Part shown: piece by piece, positions 8,862 to 17,169 of the stretch | Layout: the number at the start of each line of letters is the position of its first letter | How positions within the stretch are numbered: position 1 is the stretch's first letter | Source: Hyphomonadaceae bacterium JAD_PAG50586_4 | GTDB lineage: Bacteria; Pseudomonadota; Alphaproteobacteria; Caulobacterales; Aquidulcibacteraceae | Assembly (NCBI GenBank): GCA_023242925.1 | Contig: CP096134.1 | Coordinates: forward strand, 2,995,501-3,059,500 | Direction: 5' to 3' | Length of the DNA stretch: 64,000 nucleotides | The notes under the pieces: model-generated | Seen by the model: only the letters and a program-made list of their open reading frames with translations | What the model was told of the DNA's origin: nothing | Databases searched by the model: none | Position numbers and translations under genes: made by a program

Positions 8862-9803
8862 ATGCAAACTGAGCGATCGTCTGGGAGCGATTGTGTCTTG
8901 ATCAACGGCGACGAATTCGACCCGTCAGATCTCACAGCGCTCGTGATTGATGAAAATCATTTCGCACGCGGAATATCTTTAGACCAATTGCGCGCCATCG
9001 GCTTCGGCCGCGTGCTCGGCGCCTCCAACACGATGGAAGCGTGGGATCTGATCGTCCGCACCAATCCGGACGTCATCCTGCTCGAATGGATCGAGGGCCT
9101 GACGGACGGGCTCGATTTTGTGCGCCGAGTGCGCTTGAGCGAGGATACGCCCAATCGCGCCGTGAATATGTTCCTGCTCACTTCGCGCGGTTCGAAACAC
9201 GACGTGGAGCTCGCGCGCAAAGCCGGCGCGGATGGCTTTCTGCGCAAGCCGATCTCAGGCCTGGCGCTGCAAAAGCGCGTGCGTCGTGTGCTGGCCAAGC
9301 CGCAGCCCTTCATCGTGACGGCGACTTATGTCGGCCCCTGCCGGCGCCGCAAGAAAGATTCCAGCTACGCCGGCCCCTGGCGACGTCTCGACGATACGCT
9401 GCCGACAGAGGTTTCCGTCGATGAGCCGACATCGGAAGCCGACATCCACGCCGAAATTGCGCGCGCGCGCGTCGCCGCACTCGAAACCTGCGTGCGCACA
9501 CTCGATCCCGCCAATCCGCGCTCGGTGCGCGATGTGTTCAGGGCGGTGCAAGAATTGATCCAGGTCGCCAAGCAGATCGGCGACACCAGCCTCGATCTCG
9601 GCGCCAAGGAAATGGCGCGCTATTTCCAAGCGCACGGCGCCACCGATCGGATCGATGCGGAAGTCGTACGCACGCACGTCGCGGCGTTGCATCAACTCGT
9701 GCATCTGCCGGCCGCACTCGGCCAAGAACGCCAACGCGTGGCGCTCAGCCTAAAGCGCATGGTCGACAAGAAATTGCGCCAGGCCGGCTACGGCGCGATC
9801 TAG
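8862..9803 (+). CDS. Receiver-domain protein with Glu in place of the phospho-acceptor Asp
   Basis: 313 residues. Residues 25-140 form a CheY-like receiver with an acidic pair (D30, E31), a TSR stretch at 107-109 and the conserved Lys in FLRKP (129). The phospho-acceptor position reads VILLE (Glu75) instead of Asp. A basic linker follows (VGPCRRRKKD, GPWRR), then a helical C-terminal region of about 150 residues with no DNA-binding domain I can recognise. Glu at this site often mimics phosphorylation, so the protein may be locked active and act through protein contacts. The ATG at 8862 follows a long non-coding leader. A REP element begins one base after the TAG. Confidence 0.75.
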   Translation: MQTERSSGSDCVLINGDEFDPSDLTALVIDENHFARGISLDQLRAIGFGRVLGASNTMEAWDLIVRTNPDVILLEWIEGLTDGLDFVRRVRLSEDTPNRAVNMFLLTSRGSKHDVELARKAGADGFLRKPISGLALQKRVRRVLAKPQPFIVTATYVGPCRRRKKDSSYAGPWRRLDDTLPTEVSVDEPTSEADIHAEIARARVAALETCVRTLDPANPRSVRDVFRAVQELIQVAKQIGDTSLDLGAKEMARYFQAHGATDRIDAEVVRTHVAALHQLVHLPAALGQERQRVALSLKRMVDKKLRQAGYGAI

Positions 9804-9804
9804 C

Positions 9805-9873
9805 GGAGCGCGGGTCTTCAGACCCACATTTTCACTTTAGTGCGGCGCTTGCGCGTCTGAAGACGCGCGCTCC
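9805..9873. repeat. REP/BIME-like palindromic repeat, copy 2
   Basis: Left arm GGAGCGCGGGTCTTCAGACC (9805-9824) and right arm CGCGTCTGAAGACGCGCGCT (about 9852-9871) are inverted relative to one another. The element begins one base after the stop of the receiver gene. Its right half encodes the last dozen residues of the MFS gene converging from the other strand. Confidence 0.8.
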
Positions 9874-11237
9874 AACGGCGGCTTCACGAACACCAACAGC
9901 GCCAAGCCCATGACCAACAGAATCGTAATCGCCGCAAAGCCCGCGCGTTGGCTCTGATACGTCTCGGTGAAGTGTTCCACCAGCAGTGGGCCGAGCCACA
10001 CCGTTGCAGCGCCCGAGAGCGCATAGAGCCCAAACAATTCGCCCTCCATGCCGGCTGGCGAAAGCCGCGCCATCAAGGTGCGGCTCGACGCATACGCCGC
10101 CGAGATAGAGATTGCGATCACGCACGTCGTCAGCAGATACGCCATTTCTGGCGGCGACTGGAACAAGGGCCCGTTCCATACCGAGGCGTCCTCGGCCACC
10201 GGCACGACGAAGAACATCTCCGTCGGCGTCATCGAGACCATGATCAGCAAGCACACGAAGGTGACGCCAATCTCGATCGCCACGGCGCGCTTCGGGCCAA
10301 GCCATGAATCCAGATGGCCGCCCGAAAGCCCGCCGATTACGCCGAAGGCCGTTGTCACCACGCCCAGCGTCAGCATCTCCAGCAAATCCCAGCCCATCAC
10401 GCCGGCGGCATAGACGCCGCTAAAAATCAGGATCGCCGTCTTGCCATCGGCGTAGAGCATGCGCGCGACGAGAAAGAGCGCGACGTTGCGATGGTCGCGC
10501 AATTTGACGATCGTGCGCACGACTTTACCGACGCCGTGGCGCATCGCATCGCCAAAGCGCTCGCCCGTCGTGTCCAAATCGCGCGTGTAGAAGAAGAGCG
10601 GCAGCGCAAAGATCGCCAGCCACAACGCACAAAGCGGCCCAACAATGCGGTTTGGTTCATACGCCGCCGGATCAAGCCCAAAGAGCGGCGCTTCCGGCAC
10701 GAACGGCAATTGCATCACGCCCGGCAGCGCGAATGCAAACAACACAAACACCAGCAACAGCACAGAAGCGGCGTTGCCGAGCGCGAGCCCCAAACCAGAC
10801 ACATGCCCCAGCGCTTCTGGCTTCGCCGCCGTTGTCAGCATCGCGTTGTGCGCCACCTCCGACCACGAAAACATCACGCCGCAGAACACAACAACGAGGC
10901 CCACGCCCCACAGCGGCAGGCCCTGCCCACCCGGCATCGCCCACCATTGCGCGAAGAACGCCACCGCCATGGCGATCGTCACCACGCCCAAAAACGGCTT
11001 GCGTCGCCCCATGCGATCCATCGCTGCGCCCAGAAACGGCGCGCTGATCGCCACCAGAAGCCCGGCCGTCTTGTGCCAACCGGAGATCAACGTCTGCCCC
11101 AGCACCGGATCGCCGATCACGGTCGTGGCGATATAGGGCGCCATCACATAGATGGAGCAAAGCAACACATAAGGATTGCGCGCCGCTTCATAGAGCGCCC
11201 ACGACCACGCACCGCGACCGATTTGGGAGGCGGCCAA
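9837..11237 (-). CDS. MFS transporter, Atg22/UMF1-like
   Basis: 466 residues with about 11-12 hydrophobic segments and the MFS loop motif DRMGRRKPFLG after the second helix. The opening (AWSWALYEAARNPY) resembles the UMF1/Atg22 branch of the superfamily; the substrate is unknown. The TTG start abuts the TAA of the upstream esterase with no gap, so the two are co-transcribed and probably translationally coupled. The C-terminal tail ERASSDAQAPH is encoded by the REP element at 9805-9873, showing that the repeat extended or replaced the original end. Confidence 0.8.
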   Translation of the reverse strand: MAASQIGRGAWSWALYEAARNPYVLLCSIYVMAPYIATTVIGDPVLGQTLISGWHKTAGLLVAISAPFLGAAMDRMGRRKPFLGVVTIAMAVAFFAQWWAMPGGQGLPLWGVGLVVVFCGVMFSWSEVAHNAMLTTAAKPEALGHVSGLGLALGNAASVLLLVFVLFAFALPGVMQLPFVPEAPLFGLDPAAYEPNRIVGPLCALWLAIFALPLFFYTRDLDTTGERFGDAMRHGVGKVVRTIVKLRDHRNVALFLVARMLYADGKTAILIFSGVYAAGVMGWDLLEMLTLGVVTTAFGVIGGLSGGHLDSWLGPKRAVAIEIGVTFVCLLIMVSMTPTEMFFVVPVAEDASVWNGPLFQSPPEMAYLLTTCVIAISISAAYASSRTLMARLSPAGMEGELFGLYALSGAATVWLGPLLVEHFTETYQSQRAGFAAITILLVMGLALLVFVKPPLERASSDAQAPH

Positions 11238-12272
11238 TTAGCGCTGCCCTTTGAGGGCAGCCGCCGTCTCACGCGCAATCTTACGGTTGGCTTGCTCTGC
11301 CGCGCGCGTCGCCGCGCCAAAGGCGACGAAGCCATGCGGCAGAGATTCAAAGCAATGGTACGTCGCCTTCACACCCGCATCGCGCAGGCGCTCGGCATAT
11401 TGCGCGCCTTGATCAAGCAGCATGTCAAAGCCGGCGGTGTAGATCAAAGCCGGCGCCAGGCCGCGTAAATCCTCGGTGCGGATCGGCGACACGCGCGGAT
11501 CGCTTGGATCGACGTTCGCCGGCAGATATTGCTTCATGAAAAAGTCGATCGTCTCCGCCGTCAGCGGCCACGCATCGGCGAAATCATGCATCGACGGCGT
11601 TTCGCTGAGGAAGTCCACGGCCGGATAGATCAGGAGCTGCAACACTGGCGGCTTCGTCTTGCGATATTCCTGCGCGATGATCGCGGAGAAATGCCCGCCC
11701 ATGCTGTCGCCGCCGACAGCGGCCTTGCCCACTGGCGCGCCGTAACGCGCCGCATTGTCCACGGCCCAGAGATACGCTGCCTGGCAATCTTCGAGCCCGA
11801 GCGGAAATTTGAATTCCGGCGCCAAGCGATAATCGACCGAAAGCACGGGCGCGCCGGCTTCCTTCGCGATCAGCCCGCACAGGCGATGGCAGCTTTCCAG
11901 CGACCCGATCACGCCGCCGCCGAAGTGATAATACACGAGCATCGCCGCCGAATTGTCGCGCACCGTCGGCAGATAAAGCCGCGCCGGCACCGAGTGCGAA
12001 CGCCCAGTAATGTAAACCTTCTCCGTGCGCACGCCGCCAACGCTTGCGCCGCCAAAGAGCTCAGCGCCCGCGTCCGTGTTGTCGCGCAAAGCCTTGACGG
12101 TCATCGCCGACCAATCCACGGGCTTCAGCCGCGTCTGGTATTCGAGAAATTGAATCCGCGGATCGAGCGTCATGCCGCGCACCGTGCGCGGCTCGCCGCC
12201 GGAGGCTTTGATCAGCGCCGCGTCCGAACGCGACAAGGCCAGATGAACGAGCGCTTTGCGCAGCCAGGACAA
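11238..12272 (-). CDS. HSL-family alpha/beta hydrolase (esterase)
   Basis: 344 residues of the hormone-sensitive-lipase/GDXG family. The oxyanion motif appears as YYHFGGGVIGS (about 127-137), the nucleophile as GDSMGG (about 188-193), the acid in DPRVSPI and the His in LPHGF near 318. It should hydrolyse short- to medium-chain carboxyl esters in the cytoplasm. The TTG start is well supported by AAGGAG seven bases upstream. It precedes the MFS gene without a gap and follows the TetR gene on the same strand, so all three may form one unit concerned with an ester or acyl substrate. Confidence 0.85.
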   Translation of the reverse strand: MSWLRKALVHLALSRSDAALIKASGGEPRTVRGMTLDPRIQFLEYQTRLKPVDWSAMTVKALRDNTDAGAELFGGASVGGVRTEKVYITGRSHSVPARLYLPTVRDNSAAMLVYYHFGGGVIGSLESCHRLCGLIAKEAGAPVLSVDYRLAPEFKFPLGLEDCQAAYLWAVDNAARYGAPVGKAAVGGDSMGGHFSAIIAQEYRKTKPPVLQLLIYPAVDFLSETPSMHDFADAWPLTAETIDFFMKQYLPANVDPSDPRVSPIRTEDLRGLAPALIYTAGFDMLLDQGAQYAERLRDAGVKATYHCFESLPHGFVAFGAATRAAEQANRKIARETAAALKGQR

Positions 12273-12298
12273 ATCCTGTCTCCTTATTCTTCTTGTTA

Positions 12299-12916
12299 TT
12301 AGTCTTTGCGCGGCGCGCCTTCGAGACCTTTAAGGATGAGGCCTGTCGCAAATGCGGCGGCAGTGTCGATATCCGGCGGCGAGCGGCGCAGCATTGCCGG
12401 GCCAAGCTCTTGCGCGATGCCGATACACGCATGCGCAAGATAATCGGCGTCCACGTGCGGCAGGTCGCCGTGCGCGATCGCGTCTTCGAGGCTTTGGCGC
12501 ACCTCTTGATACACAGCCATCATTTCCGGCGTGTCGGTGCGCACGTGCGGGCGCCGCTCATCGACGGGGCGGCCCTCTTCAGCATTCTCTTCCGCGACGA
12601 AACGGAAATAGGCGACGAAGGCGCTGCGCAGATAATCTTCAAAGCTCTTGGCGTGCTCGCGCGCGACGCGCAGGATCGGCCGGAAGCGCCGCGCGCCGTC
12701 ATCGGCCAGCGCCTCGTACACTTCTTCTTTAGAGCGGAAGTAATTGTAGAACGTGCCCGACGCGAGTTCGGTGCCGCGAATGATGTCGCGCACGGTGGCC
12801 GCTTCATAGCCAAGCTCAGCGAACACCCGACGCGCCGCCACCAGAATGGCTTGACGGTTGGCGACCTTGGTTTTCTCTCGCTTGCCGATCGGCTCGATAG
12901 ACGCCGTCTCGCTCAT
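12299..12916 (-). CDS. TetR/AcrR-family transcriptional repressor
   Basis: 205 residues from the ATG at 12916, which has GGGAGC just upstream. The N-terminal helix-turn-helix is classic (RQAILVAARRVFAELGYEAA, then TFYNYFRSKEEV, about residues 20-65), with a helical ligand-binding C-terminal domain. It is divergent from two thioesterase genes and heads the esterase/MFS genes. An inverted repeat lies in the intergenic region at 12967-12979 and is the probable autoregulatory operator. The neighbourhood suggests an acyl-CoA or lipophilic ligand; that is inference. Confidence 0.88.
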   Translation of the reverse strand: MSETASIEPIGKREKTKVANRQAILVAARRVFAELGYEAATVRDIIRGTELASGTFYNYFRSKEEVYEALADDGARRFRPILRVAREHAKSFEDYLRSAFVAYFRFVAEENAEEGRPVDERRPHVRTDTPEMMAVYQEVRQSLEDAIAHGDLPHVDADYLAHACIGIAQELGPAMLRRSPPDIDTAAAFATGLILKGLEGAPRKD

Positions 12917-12966
12917 GAACGCTCCCAGCTGGGCTTTGCCCTCAATGCGGCATGGGGCCACAAAAA

Positions 12967-12979
12967 TGACGTGCCGTCA
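12967..12979. promoter_or_regulatory. Inverted repeat, probable TetR operator
   Basis: TGACG-TGC-CGTCA lies in the divergent promoter region, flanked by A5 on the left and AATTT on the right. A near-identical palindrome, TGACG-CATG-CGTCA with the same A5 flank, precedes the ferritin-like gene at 34450. Confidence 0.55.
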
Positions 12980-13026
12980 ATTTCATACATTGGCGAACCG
13001 AGCGCACCACTGCTAGCACGGAGGCC

Positions 13027-13512
13027 ATGTCAGATGACAAGTCCTCCCCCGGCGAGAGCCCCTTAGAGATGCTAAGGGCCATGCTGGCGCATACGCCGCA
13101 AGCCAAGGCGATCGGCGCCGACATCACCCGCATGGAGCCGCCGCGTGTCTGGGGCCGCACGCCCTATCGCGAGGATCTCGTCGGCGATCCCGAAACCGGC
13201 GTGATCGCCGGCGGCGTCATCACCACCTTCCTCGACCACATCTCGGGCGCCGCCGTGTTCTCTTCCTTGAAAGAAGCAAGCTCGGTCGCCACCATCGATC
13301 TGCGCATCGATTATATGCGCGCGGCGACGCCGCATAAGGACGTCCTGGCCGAAGCGCATTGCTACAAGCTCGGCCGCAACATCGCCTTCGTCCGCGCCAT
13401 CGCCTACGACGAAACGCCCGACGATCCAGTCGCGCAAGCGTCGGCCGCCTTCATGGTCAATTCCAACGGTCGTCGAAAAATGGGCGCGAACTTGCGCAAG
13501 CCGAAACCATGA
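13027..13512 (+). CDS. PaaI-family hotdog thioesterase (first of pair)
   Basis: 161 residues with a PaaI-type hotdog fold: IAGGVITTFLDHISGAA (about 60-76) forms the central helix region and ATIDLRIDYMRAA the following strand. The family hydrolyses acyl-CoA or phenylacetyl-CoA-type thioesters in the cytosol. The start is the ATG 13 residues before the first predicted helix. It is transcribed away from the TetR gene and lies upstream of a second thioesterase, from which a palindromic repeat separates it. Confidence 0.85.
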   Translation: MSDDKSSPGESPLEMLRAMLAHTPQAKAIGADITRMEPPRVWGRTPYREDLVGDPETGVIAGGVITTFLDHISGAAVFSSLKEASSVATIDLRIDYMRAATPHKDVLAEAHCYKLGRNIAFVRAIAYDETPDDPVAQASAAFMVNSNGRRKMGANLRKPKP

Positions 13513-13534
13513 GCGCGCCTTCTCTTACTGCTCG

Positions 13535-13642
13535 CCCATTCATGGGGGAGCAGTCAGCGAAGCTGACTGAGGCGGCGGCGCGCGCCACGGCCCCCTACGT
13601 CTTGCGCTGCGCGCGATCCACTCCCTCCGCACGCGGGGGAAG
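13535..13642. repeat. Long palindromic repeat (family 2), intergenic copy
   Basis: Begins with CATGGGGGAGCAGTC, continues through GACTGAGGCGGC and closes with CTCCCTCCGCACGCGGGGGA. It shares these blocks with the copies at 7233 and 17035 and fills the gap between the two thioesterase genes. Confidence 0.65.
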
Positions 13643-13657
13643 ATTGGAGCATACATC

Positions 13658-14086
13658 ATGAGCACGCCGCAGAGCCGCGTGGCGGACGCGATCGCGCGTG
13701 TGCCGTATGCGAAATTCCTCGGCCTGCGCGCTGAGCTGAAAGGCGATGAGCTCACGCTCATCATGCCGTTTGCGCCGCATCTGGTCGGCAATCCAATGCT
13801 GCCGGCGTTGCATGGCGGCGTGGTCGGCGCGCTGATGGAGGTGACGGCGCTGACCCAGCTCGCGATCACATCCAAGATCGAAAAATTCGCCAAGACCATC
13901 GACATCAATGTCGAATATCTGCGCTCGGGCAAACCGATCGACACCTACGCCCGCGCCCGCATCGTCAAAATCGGCCGCCGCATCGCCAACGTGCAAGCCG
14001 AAGCCTGGCAAAACGAGCGCAGCCAACCCATCGCCACCCTGCACGGCCATTTCATGACGCCGGAAGTGGATGAGGTTGGGGCATAG
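13658..14086 (+). CDS. PaaI-family hotdog thioesterase (second of pair)
   Basis: 142 residues, a second PaaI-type hotdog protein with LHGGVVGALMEVTALTQL (about 50-67) and the strand DINVEYLRSGKP. It is related to but clearly diverged from the preceding gene, so this is either an old tandem duplication or two enzymes of different chain-length preference. The order thioesterase-thioesterase opposite TetR-esterase-MFS points to acyl-chain handling. The ATG is preceded by the palindromic repeat, so it may have its own promoter or be read through from the first gene. Confidence 0.85.
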   Translation: MSTPQSRVADAIARVPYAKFLGLRAELKGDELTLIMPFAPHLVGNPMLPALHGGVVGALMEVTALTQLAITSKIEKFAKTIDINVEYLRSGKPIDTYARARIVKIGRRIANVQAEAWQNERSQPIATLHGHFMTPEVDEVGA

Positions 14087-14179
14087 GGGCAGATTTTCGT
14101 ACGCGGTCCGATGCGGACGTTCAAACCCCGCAAGGATCGCGCTATCCTGGCACGATAAGCGCGGGCGCTCTCAGCTTAA

Positions 14180-14596
14180 ATGGGCCCCAAGGCATCGGTT
14201 AGGGCTGATCCCGACAAAGATGATTTCTGGTCTGAGGAGCAACCGCAGGCGGAATTGCTGGGCGCACTACGCGCCTTGCTGCCGCGAAACACCTCCGGTG
14301 GCTGGCCAGGTGGCGCTGTGTATTCGTATCTGGCGCGAGGATAAGGACGGACCCGTCCGCTCAATCGAATTCAAGTTCTCGTCTGTGGGGGACGATCGAC
14401 CCCCGTTCTTGATCGCATCATTGCGCTTAGCGCCCGTCACGAAGTCTCATTCTACTCATCTGGATGGTCGCGTTGGTTTGATCCGACATTGAAGGACGTG
14501 CTGATCGACTTACGCGCGAGCCGGATGTTCAAGACATTTTGGGAGCGCAATTGGGAAGTCGCGTTGGACAGCTCCTCAATAAACCTCGCACGGTAG
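14180..14596 (+). pseudogene. Frame-broken small protein gene, unrecognised
   Basis: An ATG at 14180 opens a frame that runs 54 residues (…GGWPGGAVYSYLARG) to a TAA at 14342. Coding character then continues in a second frame (REDKDGPVRSIEFKFSSVG) and returns near the C5 run at 14400 to the first frame (HEVSFYSSGWSRWFDPTL, ending at TAG 14594). Two single-base indels would restore one protein of about 139 residues. The W-rich second half recalls small immunity-type proteins, but I cannot assign a family. GC content is lower than in the neighbours, consistent with an acquired or decaying gene. Confidence 0.5.
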
Positions 14597-14739
14597 GATG
14601 ACCGTCTTCGGCGAAGCGCAACGATCACTCTTCTCGCGCACTTCGTTGGTTGATTTGAAGTCGCGACGCTTGCGCGCAGGACATTTCGGCGCATTGCCGG
14701 CTACCGTTTGATCGCGTCTGCTCTCACACGGAGAGAGCG

Positions 14740-16218
14740 GTGCGCGATAGCTTTGATGTCGTCGTATTGGGTGCGGGCTTAGCAGGCATGGCCGCGGCCT
14801 GCCGGTTGCAAGCCAACGGCTTCTCCACGCTCGTTGTCGAAATTCACGACAAGCCCGGCGGCTGCGCGGGCTATTATGAGCGCGACGGTTTCGCCTTTGA
14901 TATCGGCGCCACCACACTTGTCGATTTCGATGAAGGCGGCGTCGGCGACGAATTCGTCAAACACATCGGCCTCACCGATCTCACGCTGGAACATCTGCCC
15001 GGCTACCAGGCCTGGCTGCCCGATCAAACCATCACGCTGCATCGCTGCCCCGAACAATGGCGCGCCGAACGCTTGCGCGCGTTTGGCGACACGCCTGCAA
15101 CGCAGCGCTTTTGGCGCGAGATCGATGATTTGGCCGCCGTGTTCTGGCCGGGCGCGGCCAAGGGCCTACGCCTCCCCATAAGCGGCGTGGGCGACGTGGC
15201 GCGCGCGATCAGCACAATCGCGCCAGCGCACTGGCCGCATGCGCGCCATCTGCTGACGAGCCTCGGCCAATTGGTTCGCCAATGCGGGCTGCACGACAAC
15301 AAGCCGTTGCGAGGCCTGCTCTCAATGCTGTGCGAAGATACGCTGCACGCGCGCTGCATCGAAGACGCGCCGCTCATCAACGCCGCACTCGGCACAAGCA
15401 TACGCGGCCGCATCGCGCGTCCGGCCGGCGGGTTCAAAGGCTTTTGGGCAGCACTCGCGCGCCGCTATGGCAAATTGGGCGGCGATCTGCGGCTGAAGAC
15501 CAAAGTAATCAAGGTCGAAGGCAAAGCGCCCACGCTTCGCGTCGAAACCCTGCGCGGCATCTTCAACGCACGCGCAATCGTCAACACCGTCCCCGCACCG
15601 CTTTTCGCACCAATGGCGCCGCCCGAAGCCCGTGCGCGCATGGCCCCGTTTCTGCGCCGCGATAGGGGTTCGTACGGCGCGGGCATCGTCATGTGCCTCG
15701 GCGTGCCGGAGAGCGAGGTTGCCGACCACAACCATCGCCACCACCAGCTGCTGCAAGATTACGAAGCCCCGCTCGGCGACGGCAACAATATGTTCATCTC
15801 GATCTCGGCGCCCGGCGACAACATCTGCGCGCCTGCCGGCTATCGCGCCGTGATGATCTCCACCCACACCGAGATCGAACGCTGGCGCGGTTATGATCAT
15901 GCGCAAGCGGAAACGGCGAAAGCGGAGGTCGGCGCGCAATTGTTGCGCTACGCACGCCGCGTCTATCCGCGCTTGGACGAGAATGCGCGTGTGTTCGAGA
16001 TCGGCACGCCCAGCGCCTATGCGCGGTTTGCACGGCGTCCGCATGGCGCTGTCGGTGGCGTACGCATCAACATGCGCAACTCAAACCAATTCGCGATGCC
16101 GTGTGATTTGGGTGGCGGCGTCTATGCAGCGGGCGATTACACGTGGCCGGGTCTGGGCAGCGTTGCGTGCTTGTTGAGCAGTCGCATCGCCGCCGAGAAA
16201 ATCATGGCCGCCGCTTAG
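14740..16218 (+). CDS. CrtI/CrtISO-like FAD-dependent oxidoreductase
   Basis: 492 residues from a GTG preceded by GGAGAG. The N-terminal dinucleotide-binding motif VVLGAGLAGMAAACRL (about 8-23) is followed by GGCAGYYERDGFAFDIGATT. The C-terminal FAD motif GGGVYAAGDYTWPGLGSVAC lies near 460-480. This is the phytoene desaturase/carotenoid isomerase branch, which also includes retinol saturases. No other carotenoid gene is nearby, so the substrate is open. Transcription converges on the 30-residue peptide gene, overlapping it by four bases. Confidence 0.82.
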   Translation: MRDSFDVVVLGAGLAGMAAACRLQANGFSTLVVEIHDKPGGCAGYYERDGFAFDIGATTLVDFDEGGVGDEFVKHIGLTDLTLEHLPGYQAWLPDQTITLHRCPEQWRAERLRAFGDTPATQRFWREIDDLAAVFWPGAAKGLRLPISGVGDVARAISTIAPAHWPHARHLLTSLGQLVRQCGLHDNKPLRGLLSMLCEDTLHARCIEDAPLINAALGTSIRGRIARPAGGFKGFWAALARRYGKLGGDLRLKTKVIKVEGKAPTLRVETLRGIFNARAIVNTVPAPLFAPMAPPEARARMAPFLRRDRGSYGAGIVMCLGVPESEVADHNHRHHQLLQDYEAPLGDGNNMFISISAPGDNICAPAGYRAVMISTHTEIERWRGYDHAQAETAKAEVGAQLLRYARRVYPRLDENARVFEIGTPSAYARFARRPHGAVGGVRINMRNSNQFAMPCDLGGGVYAAGDYTWPGLGSVACLLSSRIAAEKIMAAA

Positions 16219-16307
16219 TTCAGCACGCCGAACAAGAAGAGCAGAATGATGATGGGGAACGGAATGCCGATCACCCACAGGAGGCAGCCTTTACCCATTT
16301 CTTCCAT
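16215..16307 (-). CDS. 30-residue membrane peptide
   Basis: The frame encodes MEEMGKGCLLWVIGIP and then a second hydrophobic run (FPIIILLFLFGVLN), so the whole peptide is one transmembrane segment with a short charged N-terminus. The start is strongly supported by AAGGAG seven bases before the ATG. Similar KGCLLW-type micro-membrane proteins recur in many bacterial genomes without assigned function. It lies 11 bases downstream of a larger membrane-protein gene on the same strand, so the two are probably co-transcribed. Confidence 0.7.
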   Translation of the reverse strand: MEEMGKGCLLWVIGIPFPIIILLFLFGVLN

Positions 16308-16318
16308 GACGGCTCTCC

Positions 16319-16969
16319 TTAAACCTTGGGCGCGGATTGATAGGCGATGGCATCGTCCAAGCGCGGGCGCGTCTCCCATTTCGGATGATGCGAACCGAGC
16401 CAGCCGCCAGCGATCGAGCCGGCGAGGCCCAAAGACAGCGCGCCAACCGTCCACCACGAAATCGCAGCCAACGCATCGGCCGTATCTTCCGCCGTGGCTA
16501 AATCACTCGCATTGGCGCCTTGGCCGTCGGTCGCGTCGCTCAATTCGCCAATCGTCTCGGCCACACCCGATGGCAGCGCATCGCCGCCAACAGCTTGACC
16601 GGCCGCGAACGTCGCGATCGAGACTGCAACTGCGACGGCAAACGCCCACACCAAAAACCCAGTGAGCAATCCGCCAAAATGGTCGGGATAGCGTGCGCCG
16701 CGCGACGCAATGTAGGCGCCGATCTGAAACGCGACCAATTGCGCAAACATCACATAAAGCCCGCCGCCAATCGACAGCGTCTCGTCTTGCGCATTGATCT
16801 CGTAGGGATTGAAGGCTGAAGCGCCGATGGCGAGGCCCAGCACGTTCAACAGAAAGCCAATCGCAATCGCCGCCACAGCGCCCGCGAGTATCGTTGGCCA
16901 TTGAATGAGCGGATGCGCGTAATGGCGCCCCGCGATCGTGTAGTCAGGGTCAAATCGGTACGCGACCAT
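16319..16969 (-). CDS. Conserved membrane protein of PhnA-like/alphaproteobacterial type
   Basis: 216 residues with four hydrophobic segments (about 24-47, 68-88, 101-124 and 170-190) and an acidic extracytoplasmic loop rich in Asp, Ala and Thr between the third and fourth. The WPTILAGAVAAIAIGFLLNV opening resembles proteins labelled PhnA-like in rhizobia, a name with no proven function. I see no catalytic residues. The gene is followed by the 30-residue membrane peptide, perhaps a small partner. Confidence 0.65.
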   Translation of the reverse strand: MVAYRFDPDYTIAGRHYAHPLIQWPTILAGAVAAIAIGFLLNVLGLAIGASAFNPYEINAQDETLSIGGGLYVMFAQLVAFQIGAYIASRGARYPDHFGGLLTGFLVWAFAVAVAVSIATFAAGQAVGGDALPSGVAETIGELSDATDGQGANASDLATAEDTADALAAISWWTVGALSLGLAGSIAGGWLGSHHPKWETRPRLDDAIAYQSAPKV

Positions 16970-17034
16970 GGACGTCCCTCCGGTCGAAAAAAGCTCGACC
17001 GGTAACGTGAGGTGCGGAGAATTTGTTCCGACAC

Positions 17035-17158
17035 TCCTCCCCCGTTTACGGGGAGGTGGTGAGCGGAGCGCGCCGGAGGGGAACGTTCGTCAGCGATGTG
17101 CGCGCTTGTCGCCCCCCTCAGTGGCTGCGCGACAGCTCCCGCGCACGCGGGCGAGCAG
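17035..17158. repeat. Long palindromic repeat (family 2), intergenic copy
   Basis: Left end CTCCCCCGTTTACGGGGAGG (17037-17056) and right end GCTCCCGCGCACGCGGGCGAG (near 17134-17154) each form a hairpin; CGGAGGGG and CCCCCCTC pair internally. It lies between the ilvE 3' end and a divergent gene and could act as a terminator for ilvE. Confidence 0.7.
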
Positions 17159-17169
17159 CATGAAGGACT

